Below, piece after piece: positions 43,899-51,771 of a stretch of DNA of 64,000 nucleotides. How positions within the stretch are numbered: the first letter of the stretch is position 1; every line of letters begins with the position of its first letter. The notes under the pieces are model-generated. The model was not told where the DNA came from. It searched no databases and saw nothing but the letters and a program-made list of their open reading frames with translations. Source of the stretch: Gemmobacter caeni (GTDB lineage Bacteria > Pseudomonadota > Alphaproteobacteria > Rhodobacterales > Rhodobacteraceae); assembly GCF_003054195.1 (NCBI RefSeq), contig NZ_QBKP01000015.1, positions 1-64,000 of the forward strand, read 5' to 3'. Both the position numbers and the translations under genes were made by a program.

Positions 43899-44677
43899 CG
43901 CAAGAACCTCTTCTCAAGGCGCGTGGTCTGGTCAAGCGCTATGGCAAGGTGACCGCGCTCGACAACTGCGACTTCGATCTGATGCCGGGCGAGATTCTGG
44001 CGGTGATCGGCGACAATGGTGCGGGGAAATCCTCGCTCATCAAGGCGCTGTCGGGGGCGGTGCAGCCTGACGAGGGCGAGATCACGCTGGATGGCAAGCC
44101 CGTCCGGTTTGAAAGCCCGCTGGAGGCGCGCGCGCATGGCATCGAATGCGTCTATCAGACGCTGGCCATGTCGCCCGCGCTGTCCATCGCCGACAACATG
44201 TTCATGGGCCGCGAGTTGCGCAAACCCGGCCTGATGGGCAACCTGCTCCGCCAGCTTGACCGCCCTGCGATGGAAAAATTCGCCCGCGCCAAGCTGAACG
44301 AGCTGGGGCTGATGACCATTCAGAACATCAACCAGCCGGTGGAAACGCTTTCGGGCGGCCAACGGCAGGGGGTCGCGGTGGCACGGGCGGCGGCTTTCGG
44401 CTCGAAGGTCGTGATCCTTGACGAGCCCACCGCCGCGCTGGGCGTCAAGGAAAGCCGCCGCGTGCTGGAACTGATCCGTGATGTGCGTTCGCGCGGCATC
44501 CCGATCATCCTCATCAGCCACAATATGCCGCATGTGTTCGAGGTGGCGGATCGCATCCACATTCACCGGCTGGGCCGCAGGCTCTGTGTCATCAGGCCCG
44601 GCGATTACAGCATGTCGGATGCGGTGGCCTTCATGACCGGGGCCAAGCTGCCTGACGGCGTGAGCGAGGAAGCATGA
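43895..44677 (+). CDS. frcA: Sugar ABC transporter ATPase (FrcA-like)
   Basis: A 260-residue protein with a single nucleotide-binding domain: Walker A GDNGAGKSS, signature LSGGQRQG, Walker B VVILDEPTAAL, and the switch His in ILISHNMPHV. Most sugar ABC ATPases of this class have two domains (about 500 residues); one domain is characteristic of FrcA. I chose MTQEPLLKARG as start. Overlaps frcC and frcK by 4 bp each. Confidence 0.94.
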   Translation: MTQEPLLKARGLVKRYGKVTALDNCDFDLMPGEILAVIGDNGAGKSSLIKALSGAVQPDEGEITLDGKPVRFESPLEARAHGIECVYQTLAMSPALSIADNMFMGRELRKPGLMGNLLRQLDRPAMEKFARAKLNELGLMTIQNINQPVETLSGGQRQGVAVARAAAFGSKVVILDEPTAALGVKESRRVLELIRDVRSRGIPIILISHNMPHVFEVADRIHIHRLGRRLCVIRPGDYSMSDAVAFMTGAKLPDGVSEEA

Positions 44678-45282
44678 CGACCCCGGCCGTGCTGGCCGAC
44701 GAGATCCGCCGCAGGGCGGCAGGGCGGGGGCGGTTCATCACCGCCCTCGCCGGTCCGCCGGGGGCGGGCAAATCCACCCTGGCCGCGGCGCTGGTTGCGG
44801 CGCTGGGCGAAGGTGCCCGCGTGGTGCCGATGGATGGCTTTCATCTGGACAACCGGGTGCTGGAGGCGCGGGGCCTTCAGACGCGCAAGGGCTGCCCGGA
44901 AAGCTTTGATGCCTTGGGCTTCGTGCATCTGGTGCAGCGGTTGCGGGCAGAACCTGAGGTGGTCATTCCCACATTCGACCGCAGGCTGGACCTCGCGCGG
45001 GCGGGCGGCGATGTGGTGCGGCCTGACGACCGGCTGCTGATCGTCGAGGGCAATTATCTGTTGCTGGATGAAGCCCCCTGGTCTGATGCACGGCCGCTTT
45101 ACGATCTGACCCTCGCGCTGGAGGTGCCGGAGGCAGAGCTGGAGCGGCGTCTGGTTCGGCGCTGGCTTGACCATGGTTTTGCGCCTGAACAGGCGCGCGA
45201 CAAGGCGCTGTCGAATGATATTCCGAATGCCCGGCGCGTGCTGCGGCACAGCGCGCAGGCGGAAATCGAGATCCGGCCCTGA
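44674..45282 (+). CDS. frcK: Uridine kinase-like sugar kinase (FrcK-like)
   Basis: A 202-residue P-loop kinase of the uridine kinase/phosphoribulokinase fold: Walker A AGPPGAGKST (residues about 27-36), MDGFHLDNRVLEARG, YLLLDEAPW and the C-terminal NARRVL segment. As the fourth gene of frcBCAK it matches FrcK, which in rhizobia is linked to fructose use. It would phosphorylate the imported sugar. It overlaps frcA by 4 bp and ends the operon. Confidence 0.85.
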   Translation: MTTPAVLADEIRRRAAGRGRFITALAGPPGAGKSTLAAALVAALGEGARVVPMDGFHLDNRVLEARGLQTRKGCPESFDALGFVHLVQRLRAEPEVVIPTFDRRLDLARAGGDVVRPDDRLLIVEGNYLLLDEAPWSDARPLYDLTLALEVPEAELERRLVRRWLDHGFAPEQARDKALSNDIPNARRVLRHSAQAEIEIRP

Positions 45283-45344
45283 CGCCTGGGTGGCTTGCCA
45301 CTGCCCGGCCTCGCGCCCCATAAGGGGGCAAACGGAGGGACAGG

Positions 45345-45812
45345 ATGGCGCCGGCACTGCGGATCATGTGGGAAGACTGGGCAGACCGTAACCTGGCCCT
45401 GCCTGCCTATGAAACCCCCGGCGCGGCGGGGGCCGATATCCGCGCCAACCTGCTGCCGGAACAGCGGGACACAGGCATCACCCTGCAACCGATGCAGCGG
45501 CTCATCGTGCCGACTGGTATCCGCGTCGAAATCCCGGAGGGGTTCGAGATGCAGGTGCGCCCGCGCTCTGGCCTTGCGCTGAAGCACGGCATCACCCTGC
45601 CTAATACGCCCGGCACCATCGACAGCGACTATCGCGGTCCGCTGGGGGTGGCGCTGGTCAATCTGGGGGCGGAACCCTACACCGTGCAGCATGGCGACCG
45701 CATCGCGCAGATGATCGTGGCGCCGGTGGTGCAGGTGCGCATGGTGGTGGTCGAGGCGCTGGGCGAGACCGCGCGCGGCGCGGGCGGTTTCGGATCGACC
45801 GGGCGGCGCTGA
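45345..45812 (+). CDS. dut: Deoxyuridine 5'-triphosphate nucleotidohydrolase (dUTPase)
   Basis: A 155-residue trimeric dUTPase that keeps uracil out of DNA and supplies dUMP. Motifs: PGAAGADIRA (I), RPRSGLALKHG (II), NTPGTIDSDYRGPL (III, with the catalytic Asp), GDRIAQMIVAP (IV) and GAGGFGSTGR (V). GGGAGGACAGG precedes the ATG. The stop overlaps the start of the ThiF-like gene by 1 nt. Confidence 0.97.
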   Translation: MAPALRIMWEDWADRNLALPAYETPGAAGADIRANLLPEQRDTGITLQPMQRLIVPTGIRVEIPEGFEMQVRPRSGLALKHGITLPNTPGTIDSDYRGPLGVALVNLGAEPYTVQHGDRIAQMIVAPVVQVRMVVVEALGETARGAGGFGSTGRR

Positions 45813-46846
45813 TGCTCGCGGTCTTCGCAGCTTTCGCGGCCGTCTGGATCATCGGCGGGATCATGGGCGCTTCCACCCGTGCGCGGGGCGGCATGATCGT
45901 CGTAATCTGGGCGCTGGTGGTGCTGTCGCTGCTGATCCTTCCCGACGGGGGCTTGCGGGCGGGTCTTGGCGATCTGCGGCTCTGGCTGGTGCTGGGCGGT
46001 GTTGCCGCTCTGACGCTGGCCTATCGTCGGGGTTTGGGTGCACTGCGGGAAAGGGCGAAACCGATGGAAGAGGCGAAACCGCAAGGCACGTTCCGCGAGG
46101 CAGAGCTGAATCGCTATGCCCGCCACATCCTGCTGCGCGAGATCGGCGGGCCGGGGCAGAAGCGGCTGAAGGCCGCGAAGGTGCTGGTGATCGGGGCAGG
46201 GGGGCTGGGTAGCCCGGTCTGCCTCTATCTCGCCGCCGCCGGGGTCGGGGTGATCGGCGTCGTCGATGATGACACGGTGGACAGTTCCAACCTGCAACGT
46301 CAGATCATCCACCGCGATCAGGGCATCGGCATGCCCAAGGTCCATTCCGCAGCGGAAGCCATGCGCGCGCTGAACCCCTTCGTCGAGGTGCGCCCCTATC
46401 AGCGCCGGCTGGACGAGGACAGCGCCGCCGCGCTGTTCGCAGAATATGACCTGATCCTCGATGGCACCGACAATTTCGACACCCGTTACATGGTGAACCG
46501 CGTGGCGGCGCGCCTGGGCAAGCCCCTGATCGCCGGGGCGATCACGCAATGGGAAGGCCAGATCTCGCTTTACGATCCGGCGCGCGGAACGCCTTGCTAT
46601 CAATGCGTTTTCCCTGAGCGGCCCGCCCCTGGCATGGTGCCGACCTGCGCCGAGGCAGGCGTGGCGGCCCCCCTGCCGGGCGTCATCGGTTCCATCATGG
46701 CGATGGAAGCGGTGAAGCATCTGACCGGCGCGGGGCAGACGCTGGCCGGGCGGCTGATGATCCATGATGCGCTTTATACTGAAACGCGGGTCATCAGCAT
46801 CAAGCCACGCCCGGATTGCCCGGTCTGCGGAAATCTGCACAGCTGA
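45812..46846 (+). CDS. MoeB/ThiF-family E1-like enzyme with N-terminal membrane segment
   Basis: A 344-residue protein. Residues 1-70 contain about three hydrophobic helices (MLAVFAAFAAVWIIGGIMG; GMIVVIWALVVLSLLIL; LWLVLGGVAALTLAY). From residue about 95 it is a MoeB-like adenylyltransferase: RYARHILLREIGGPGQ, IGAGGLGSP, DDDTVDSSNLQRQ, zinc ligands CYQC and CPVC, and TCAEAGVAAPLPGVIG. It would activate the C-terminal Gly of MoaD or ThiS. No sulfur carrier or rhodanese domain is nearby. Coupled to dut. The membrane anchor is the unusual feature; MoeB itself is soluble and about 250 residues. Confidence 0.88.
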   Translation: MLAVFAAFAAVWIIGGIMGASTRARGGMIVVIWALVVLSLLILPDGGLRAGLGDLRLWLVLGGVAALTLAYRRGLGALRERAKPMEEAKPQGTFREAELNRYARHILLREIGGPGQKRLKAAKVLVIGAGGLGSPVCLYLAAAGVGVIGVVDDDTVDSSNLQRQIIHRDQGIGMPKVHSAAEAMRALNPFVEVRPYQRRLDEDSAAALFAEYDLILDGTDNFDTRYMVNRVAARLGKPLIAGAITQWEGQISLYDPARGTPCYQCVFPERPAPGMVPTCAEAGVAAPLPGVIGSIMAMEAVKHLTGAGQTLAGRLMIHDALYTETRVISIKPRPDCPVCGNLHS

Positions 46847-46860
46847 GCCTGCATGGATAT

Positions 46861-46904
46861 GGTAAGCATGCTTACCTTCTTTGATTGAATACTAAGCATG
46901 CTTA
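46861..46904. promoter_or_regulatory. Two palindromic MarR operators
   Basis: GGTAAGCATGCTTACC (46861-46876) is a perfect 16-bp palindrome; TAAGCATGCTTA (46893-46904) repeats its 12-bp core exactly. Their centres are 30 bp apart, about three helical turns, so two dimers would sit on one face of the DNA. The second ends 15 bp before the MarR start codon. Strong evidence for autoregulation of the MarR-efflux operon. Confidence 0.85.
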
Positions 46905-46919
46905 TTATATCTATGCTTC

Positions 46920-47429
46920 ATGACCTATCGCATCGACCGACTCGCCCAGCTTCTGCATGACGCCTCGCGCGCCTTGCGCCGGGAATTTGCGGCGCGCACC
47001 ACGGAACACGGATTGTCCGCGACGCAATGGCGGCTGCTTGGCTCTGTCCTGCGCGACGGGCCGATGACGCAGGCTGCGCTGGCCGACCGGCTGGATGTGG
47101 AACCGATCAGCGTGTCGCGTCTGGTCGACCGCATGGAACAATCCGGCTGGGTGCGGCGCGAAGCCGATCCCGACGACCGCCGCTGCCGCATCGTTGTGGC
47201 CAGCGACAAGGCGCAGGCCATCGCGCCGGGCGTGCGCCAGATCGTCGAAGAGGTCACGGAGGAGGCCATGGCTGGCCTGCCCGATGAAACCCGCCGCGCC
47301 CTGCAAGCGGCCCTTGTGTCGATCATCGACACGCTGAACCGAAATCCGGTGTCGGGTATCGACACAACCAACCGAAATCCTGCGGATGCCCTGTCGTCCG
47401 CTGCCGTATGTGAGAAGACCGATGAGTGA
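46920..47429 (+). CDS. MarR-family transcriptional regulator
   Basis: A 169-residue MarR protein. Winged helix: MTQAALADRLDVEPISVSRL followed by the wing EADPDDRRCRIV, residues about 54-105, flanked by dimerisation helices. The C-terminal 25 residues (NPVSGIDTTNRNPADAL) are unusual, a polar repeat-like tail with NRNP twice. It is preceded by two identical-core palindromes and overlaps the membrane-fusion gene by 8 bp, so it probably represses itself and the efflux genes until a drug or phenolic ligand binds. Confidence 0.93.
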   Translation: MTYRIDRLAQLLHDASRALRREFAARTTEHGLSATQWRLLGSVLRDGPMTQAALADRLDVEPISVSRLVDRMEQSGWVRREADPDDRRCRIVVASDKAQAIAPGVRQIVEEVTEEAMAGLPDETRRALQAALVSIIDTLNRNPVSGIDTTNRNPADALSSAAVCEKTDE

Positions 47430-48543
47430 TCTGCCGACCGATCTGCCAGTCGAAGAGCCGACCCGGACTGCTGCCCCCGCGGCTGTCCCTGCCGTGAAGA
47501 AGCCGCGCAGCAAGCTGCGGATGATGTTCCTGATGTTTGCCGTGCCACTGGCGCTTGCCGGAGGCGCGGGGGCGTGGTGGTTTGCCGGGGGGCGTTACGA
47601 ATCCACTGAAAATGCCAACCTGCATCAGGCGCGTGTCTCCATCGCGCCGGTGATCGGCGGGCGGGTTGTCGATGTGGCGGTCAGCGAATTGCAGACGGTC
47701 CACAAAGGCGATGCCCTGTTTCAGGTTGACCCCGAGCCGTATCGGCTGGCGCTGGCGCAGGCCGAGGCGGCGCTGGATGGCGCGCGGGTGCAGGTGGAAC
47801 GGCTGAAGGCGGCTTACGCTCAGGCCGTTGCGCAGCAAAAGCTGGCCCGCGATGACGCGGACTTCCAGCAAAGCGAACTCGCCCGTCAGGAGGCGCTGTC
47901 GCGCAAGGGTGTCAGCCGCGAAAGCGATCTGGATTCCGCCCGCCACGCCGCGAAGCAGGCCGCCGAACAGGCGTCTGTGGCCGAGGTGAATGTCTCTGCG
48001 GCTCGTGCCGCACTGGGCGGGGCGCCGGACGCCGCAACCGACGCGCACCCCACCGTGCGCGCGGCGCTGGCCGAGCTGGACCGCGCCCGCTATAACCTTG
48101 ACCAGACCACGGTGCTCGCCCCGGCAGATGGCGTGATCTATCAGGCGGCCTCGTTCCGTCCGGGCGCCATGGTTTCGGCCGGGCAGTCGGTGTTCGCGCT
48201 GGTCGAAACCGGCGATCTGTGGGTCGAGGCGAATTTCAAGGAAACCCAGCTGGAAGGCATTGGTGTCGGTCAGGAGGCCGAGATCAGCTTTGATATGGCG
48301 CCGGGCCGCAAGTTCGCAGGCAAGGTCGAGGCGATCGGTGCGGGCACGGGGGCGGAATTCTCGTTGCTGCCCGCGCAGAACGCCACCGGCAACTGGGTCA
48401 AGGTGACCCAGCGCATTCCCGTGCGCATCCGGCTGGATGACCCGGCGGCGGCGGCGGGCCTGTCCTCGGGGCTCAGCGCCGAGGTGACGGTCGATACCGG
48501 GCGTGAACGCGGTCCGCTGTTCGCGGCGCTGGCGGGCGAGTGA
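47422..48543 (+). CDS. EmrA-type membrane fusion protein (HlyD family)
   Basis: A 373-residue periplasmic adaptor. A Pro-rich cytoplasmic start is followed by one membrane helix (MMFLMFAVPLALAGGAGAWWF), the biotinyl-lipoyl-like half (ARVSIAPVIGGRVVDVAV), a coiled-coil hairpin (residues about 110-190, rich in Ala, Gln, Arg) and the beta-barrel (LWVEANFKETQLEGIGVGQ). I chose MSDLPTDLPVEE as start, inside the MarR gene end. It pairs with the EmrB-type transporter 4 bp downstream. Confidence 0.93.
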   Translation: MSDLPTDLPVEEPTRTAAPAAVPAVKKPRSKLRMMFLMFAVPLALAGGAGAWWFAGGRYESTENANLHQARVSIAPVIGGRVVDVAVSELQTVHKGDALFQVDPEPYRLALAQAEAALDGARVQVERLKAAYAQAVAQQKLARDDADFQQSELARQEALSRKGVSRESDLDSARHAAKQAAEQASVAEVNVSAARAALGGAPDAATDAHPTVRAALAELDRARYNLDQTTVLAPADGVIYQAASFRPGAMVSAGQSVFALVETGDLWVEANFKETQLEGIGVGQEAEISFDMAPGRKFAGKVEAIGAGTGAEFSLLPAQNATGNWVKVTQRIPVRIRLDDPAAAAGLSSGLSAEVTVDTGRERGPLFAALAGE

Positions 48544-48547
48544 TGCC

Positions 48548-50053
48548 ATGCAGACCGCTGAAACCCATCCCGAGGTCAAGCACCGCGGGCTGATCACGCT
48601 TGCCATCATGCTGGCGACGATCATGCAGGTGCTGGACACGACCATCGCCAATGTGGCGCTGCCCTCGATGACGGGCGACCTTGGTGCCTCGCAGGATACG
48701 ATTACCTGGGTTCTGACCAGCTATATCGTTGCTGCTGCCATCATGACCCCGGTGACCGGCTGGCTGTCCGACCGGTTGGGCAAGCGCGAGCTGTTCCTGA
48801 TTTCCATTGTGGGCTTCGTCGCCACATCCATCGCCTGCGGTCTGGCCTGGAGCCTGCCCTCCATGGTGGTGTTCCGCCTGTTGCAGGGCGTGTTCGGTGC
48901 CGCCATCGTGCCGCTGTCGCAGACCTTCCTTCTGGATATTAACCCGCGCGAAAAGGCAGGGCAGGCCATGGCGCTGTGGGGGGCGGGGATCATGGTCGGG
49001 CCGATCATCGGGCCGACGCTGGGCGGCTGGCTGACCGAAAGCTACAACTGGCGCTGGGTGTTTCTGGTGAACCTGCCGGTCGGCGCGCTGGCGCTGGCGG
49101 GGTGCCTGCTGTATCTGCCGCGCGTGCCGCGCCGTCCGCGCGCCTTCGACATGCCGGGCTTTGCCCTGCTGTCGCTGGCCATCGGTGCGCTGCAACTGAT
49201 CCTTGACCGGGGCGGCGAGGTTGACTGGTTCTCCTCGGGCGAGATCTGGATCTATTCCATCGTTTCGGCCGCGACCTTCTGGATGTTCGTCGTCCATATC
49301 CTGCATGCCGAGAAACCCTTTCTTGACCCCCGCATGTTCGCCGACCGCAATTTCGTGACCGGCCTCGTGTTCATCTTCATCGTGGGGATCATCCTGCTGG
49401 CGAGCCTTGCGCTGCTGCCGCCGATGCTGTCGCGGATCTTCGGCTATCCGGTCATCACCACCGGCCTTGTGATGGCGCCGCGCGGGGTGGGGACGATGAT
49501 TTCCATGCTGCTGGTCGGACGTCTGGTGCGCCATGTCGATGCGCGGCTGCTGGTCATCGCGGGGCTCAGCCTCACCGCGATCTCGTTGTGGGAAATGACG
49601 GGCTTCAGCCCGCAGATGGATGCCTTTCCCGTGATCCGCTCGGGTGTGGTGCAGGGACTGGGCCTTGGCCTTGTCTTCGTGCCGCTGTCCACCATCGCCT
49701 TTTCGACGCTGGAGCCGCGCTTCCGCGCCGATGCCACCAGCCTGTTCAGCCTTGTGCGCAATATCGGGTCGAGCATCGGGATTTCCATCGTCTCGACCAT
49801 GCTGACCCGCAATATCCAGGTGAACCATGCCGAGCTTGGCGCCTTCATCAATCCGTTCAATCCCGCGCTCTGGGCCTACAGTCCGGCGGCGGCCAGCGGT
49901 AACACCACCGCGCTGTTGAGCATGGATGCGCTGGTGAACGTGCAGGCGGCGATGGTGGCCTATATCGACGATTTCTGGCTGATGATGTGGGTCTCGCTCG
50001 CCGCGGTGCCCCTGGCCCTGATCCTGCGCCGCCCGTCGATGGCCAAGGCGTGA
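48548..50053 (+). CDS. EmrB-type multidrug efflux MFS transporter (DHA2)
   Basis: A 501-residue protein with about 14 helices. DHA2 signatures: LDTTIANVALPSM in helix 1, WVLTSYIVAAAIMTPVTGWL, GWLSDRLGKRELF (motif A) and GPIIGPTLGGWLTESYNWRW (motif C region). Together with the fusion protein it would expel drugs or lipophilic compounds across the envelope; the outer-membrane channel is not encoded here. I chose MQTAETHPEVK as start. Confidence 0.94.
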   Translation: MQTAETHPEVKHRGLITLAIMLATIMQVLDTTIANVALPSMTGDLGASQDTITWVLTSYIVAAAIMTPVTGWLSDRLGKRELFLISIVGFVATSIACGLAWSLPSMVVFRLLQGVFGAAIVPLSQTFLLDINPREKAGQAMALWGAGIMVGPIIGPTLGGWLTESYNWRWVFLVNLPVGALALAGCLLYLPRVPRRPRAFDMPGFALLSLAIGALQLILDRGGEVDWFSSGEIWIYSIVSAATFWMFVVHILHAEKPFLDPRMFADRNFVTGLVFIFIVGIILLASLALLPPMLSRIFGYPVITTGLVMAPRGVGTMISMLLVGRLVRHVDARLLVIAGLSLTAISLWEMTGFSPQMDAFPVIRSGVVQGLGLGLVFVPLSTIAFSTLEPRFRADATSLFSLVRNIGSSIGISIVSTMLTRNIQVNHAELGAFINPFNPALWAYSPAAASGNTTALLSMDALVNVQAAMVAYIDDFWLMMWVSLAAVPLALILRRPSMAKA

Positions 50054-50128
50054 TCCCCCGCCGCCCTTGCCTCTGCCGGGCGGGGGCGGCATAGTCCGGC
50101 AAATGCTCTGTGACAGGGAGTTTGTCCG

Positions 50129-50917
50129 ATGAAACCGACCGCCGTTCTGGCTGGCCTTGTGCTTGCCCTTTCCGCCACCGTCGCTCTGTCAGAAGGGCTG
50201 CCCGATCTGGGCGGGCGGGCTGTCACGGTGGTGACGGAAAACGCCTATCCTCCGCTTCAGTTCATCAATGGTGACGGGCAGGCCGTGGGCTGGGAATATG
50301 ACGCCATGGCGGAAATCGCCAAACGCCTGAACATGACCGTCACTTATGAAAACACCAGTTGGGACGCGATGATCCCCGCTGTTTCGGGCGGGCAGTATGA
50401 CATCGGCATGACCGGCATCACCATCCGCGACGACCGGAAGGAACAGGTGGATTTCTCGGATCCCTACATGCGGTCGGAAATGGTGATGATGGTGCGCGGT
50501 GACGAGGCGCGCTTTACCGATGCGGCCTCTTTCGCGGCCAATCCCGATCTGCTGATGGCGGCGCAGCCGGGCACCACGCCCTTCTATGTCGGCGTCTATG
50601 AGGTGCTGGATGGCAACGAGGCCAATCCCCGCATCAAGATGTTCGAAACCTTCGGCGCCGGGGTCGAGGCGCTGCGCGCGGGCGATGTCGATCTGGTGCT
50701 GACCGATGGCACCAGCGGCAATGGATATGTCGCGGCCTCGGAAGGCGGGCTGAAGATCGTGGGCGAGAAACTGGGGGCCGAGGATTTTGGCTTCATCTTC
50801 CCCAAGGGCTCGGACCTCGTGGCGCCGGTCAACGCCGCCATTGCCGCGATGAAGGCGGATGGCACGATGTCGGCGCTGGACAAGAAGTGGTTCCTTGACT
50901 TCAAGATGGGGCAATAA
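50129..50917 (+). CDS. Polar amino acid ABC transporter binding protein
   Basis: A 262-residue SBP_bac_3 protein with a Sec signal peptide ([20 protein letters not shown]). Ligand-site segments: [44 protein letters not shown] and the interdomain [18 protein letters not shown] precedes the ATG. The permease gene follows after 9 bp, but no ATPase gene is present in the cluster. Ligand is probably a polar amino acid or related zwitterion; the neighbouring carnitine-type locus begins 2.1 kb after the permease, beyond the peptidase gene. Confidence 0.92.
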   Translation: MKPTAVLAGLVLALSATVALSEGLPDLGGRAVTVVTENAYPPLQFINGDGQAVGWEYDAMAEIAKRLNMTVTYENTSWDAMIPAVSGGQYDIGMTGITIRDDRKEQVDFSDPYMRSEMVMMVRGDEARFTDAASFAANPDLLMAAQPGTTPFYVGVYEVLDGNEANPRIKMFETFGAGVEALRAGDVDLVLTDGTSGNGYVAASEGGLKIVGEKLGAEDFGFIFPKGSDLVAPVNAAIAAMKADGTMSALDKKWFLDFKMGQ

Positions 50918-50926
50918 GCGCCCCTG

Positions 50927-51709
50927 ATGGCCGCAAAGACCCCGAAGCAGGATTTTCCCTGGTGGCTCGTCGTGCTGGGCGCGACGGGCCTTTGGCTGTT
51001 TTATGAGGTCTGGTCCAGCCCGGTCTATGCCCAGATCATGCAGAAGCTGGTGAAGGGCGTCGGCATCACCCTGATGGTGACGGTGGTGGCCTTCCTGTCC
51101 GCCGCCGTGCTGGGCCTCTTGCTGGCGGTGGGGGCGGGGTCGAAGCGGCTGGTGATCCGTCAGGCGGTGCGGCTTTACACCGAGGTCGTGCGCGGCGTGC
51201 CGATCATCGTCCTGCTGCTCTACGTCGCCTTCGCCGCGGTGCCCGCGCTGGTGGCGGCATGGAACTGGGCGGGCTTGCCGGAAATCCGCGCCCGCGATGT
51301 CTCGCTTCTGTGGCGGGCGGTGATCGCGCTGACCATCGCCTATTCCGCCTTTCTGGCCGAAGTGTTTCGCGCTGGTCTGGCCTCGGTTGATCGCGGGCAG
51401 ATCGAGGCTGCGATGGCGCTGGGTCTGAACGGCTGGCAAAGGTTCCGCCTGATCGTCTTTCCGCAGGCCTTCCGCACCATCCTGCCGCCTTTGGGCAATG
51501 ATTTCGTGGCCATGGTGAAGGATTCAAGCCTCGTCAGCGTGCTGGGCGTTGCCGATGTGACGCAGCTTGCCAAGGTCACTTCGGCCGGGAATTTCCGCTA
51601 TTTCGAAACCTATAATGCGGCGGCGCTGATCTACCTGACGCTGACCGTCAGCGCTTCGCTGGCGTTGCGGCGGCTGGAGCGGCACCTGCGCGGGCGCGAT
51701 ACACGATAG
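50927..51709 (+). CDS. Polar amino acid ABC transporter permease
   Basis: A 260-residue HisM/GlnP-type permease with about five helices (FPWWLVVLGATGLWLFYEVW; GITLMVTVVAFLSAAVLGLL). EVVRGVPIIVLLLYVAF and the coupling loop EAAMALGLNGWQRFRLIVFP are the family signatures. It is the only permease here, so a homodimer is likely, and it must borrow an ATPase from elsewhere in the genome. Confidence 0.93.
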   Translation: MAAKTPKQDFPWWLVVLGATGLWLFYEVWSSPVYAQIMQKLVKGVGITLMVTVVAFLSAAVLGLLLAVGAGSKRLVIRQAVRLYTEVVRGVPIIVLLLYVAFAAVPALVAAWNWAGLPEIRARDVSLLWRAVIALTIAYSAFLAEVFRAGLASVDRGQIEAAMALGLNGWQRFRLIVFPQAFRTILPPLGNDFVAMVKDSSLVSVLGVADVTQLAKVTSAGNFRYFETYNAAALIYLTLTVSASLALRRLERHLRGRDTR

Positions 51710-51771
51710 GGCGAGCGCATCTGGACCTTGGCGGCGGGGCTGATAGGCTCCGCACCAAAGGAGATTTGCCG

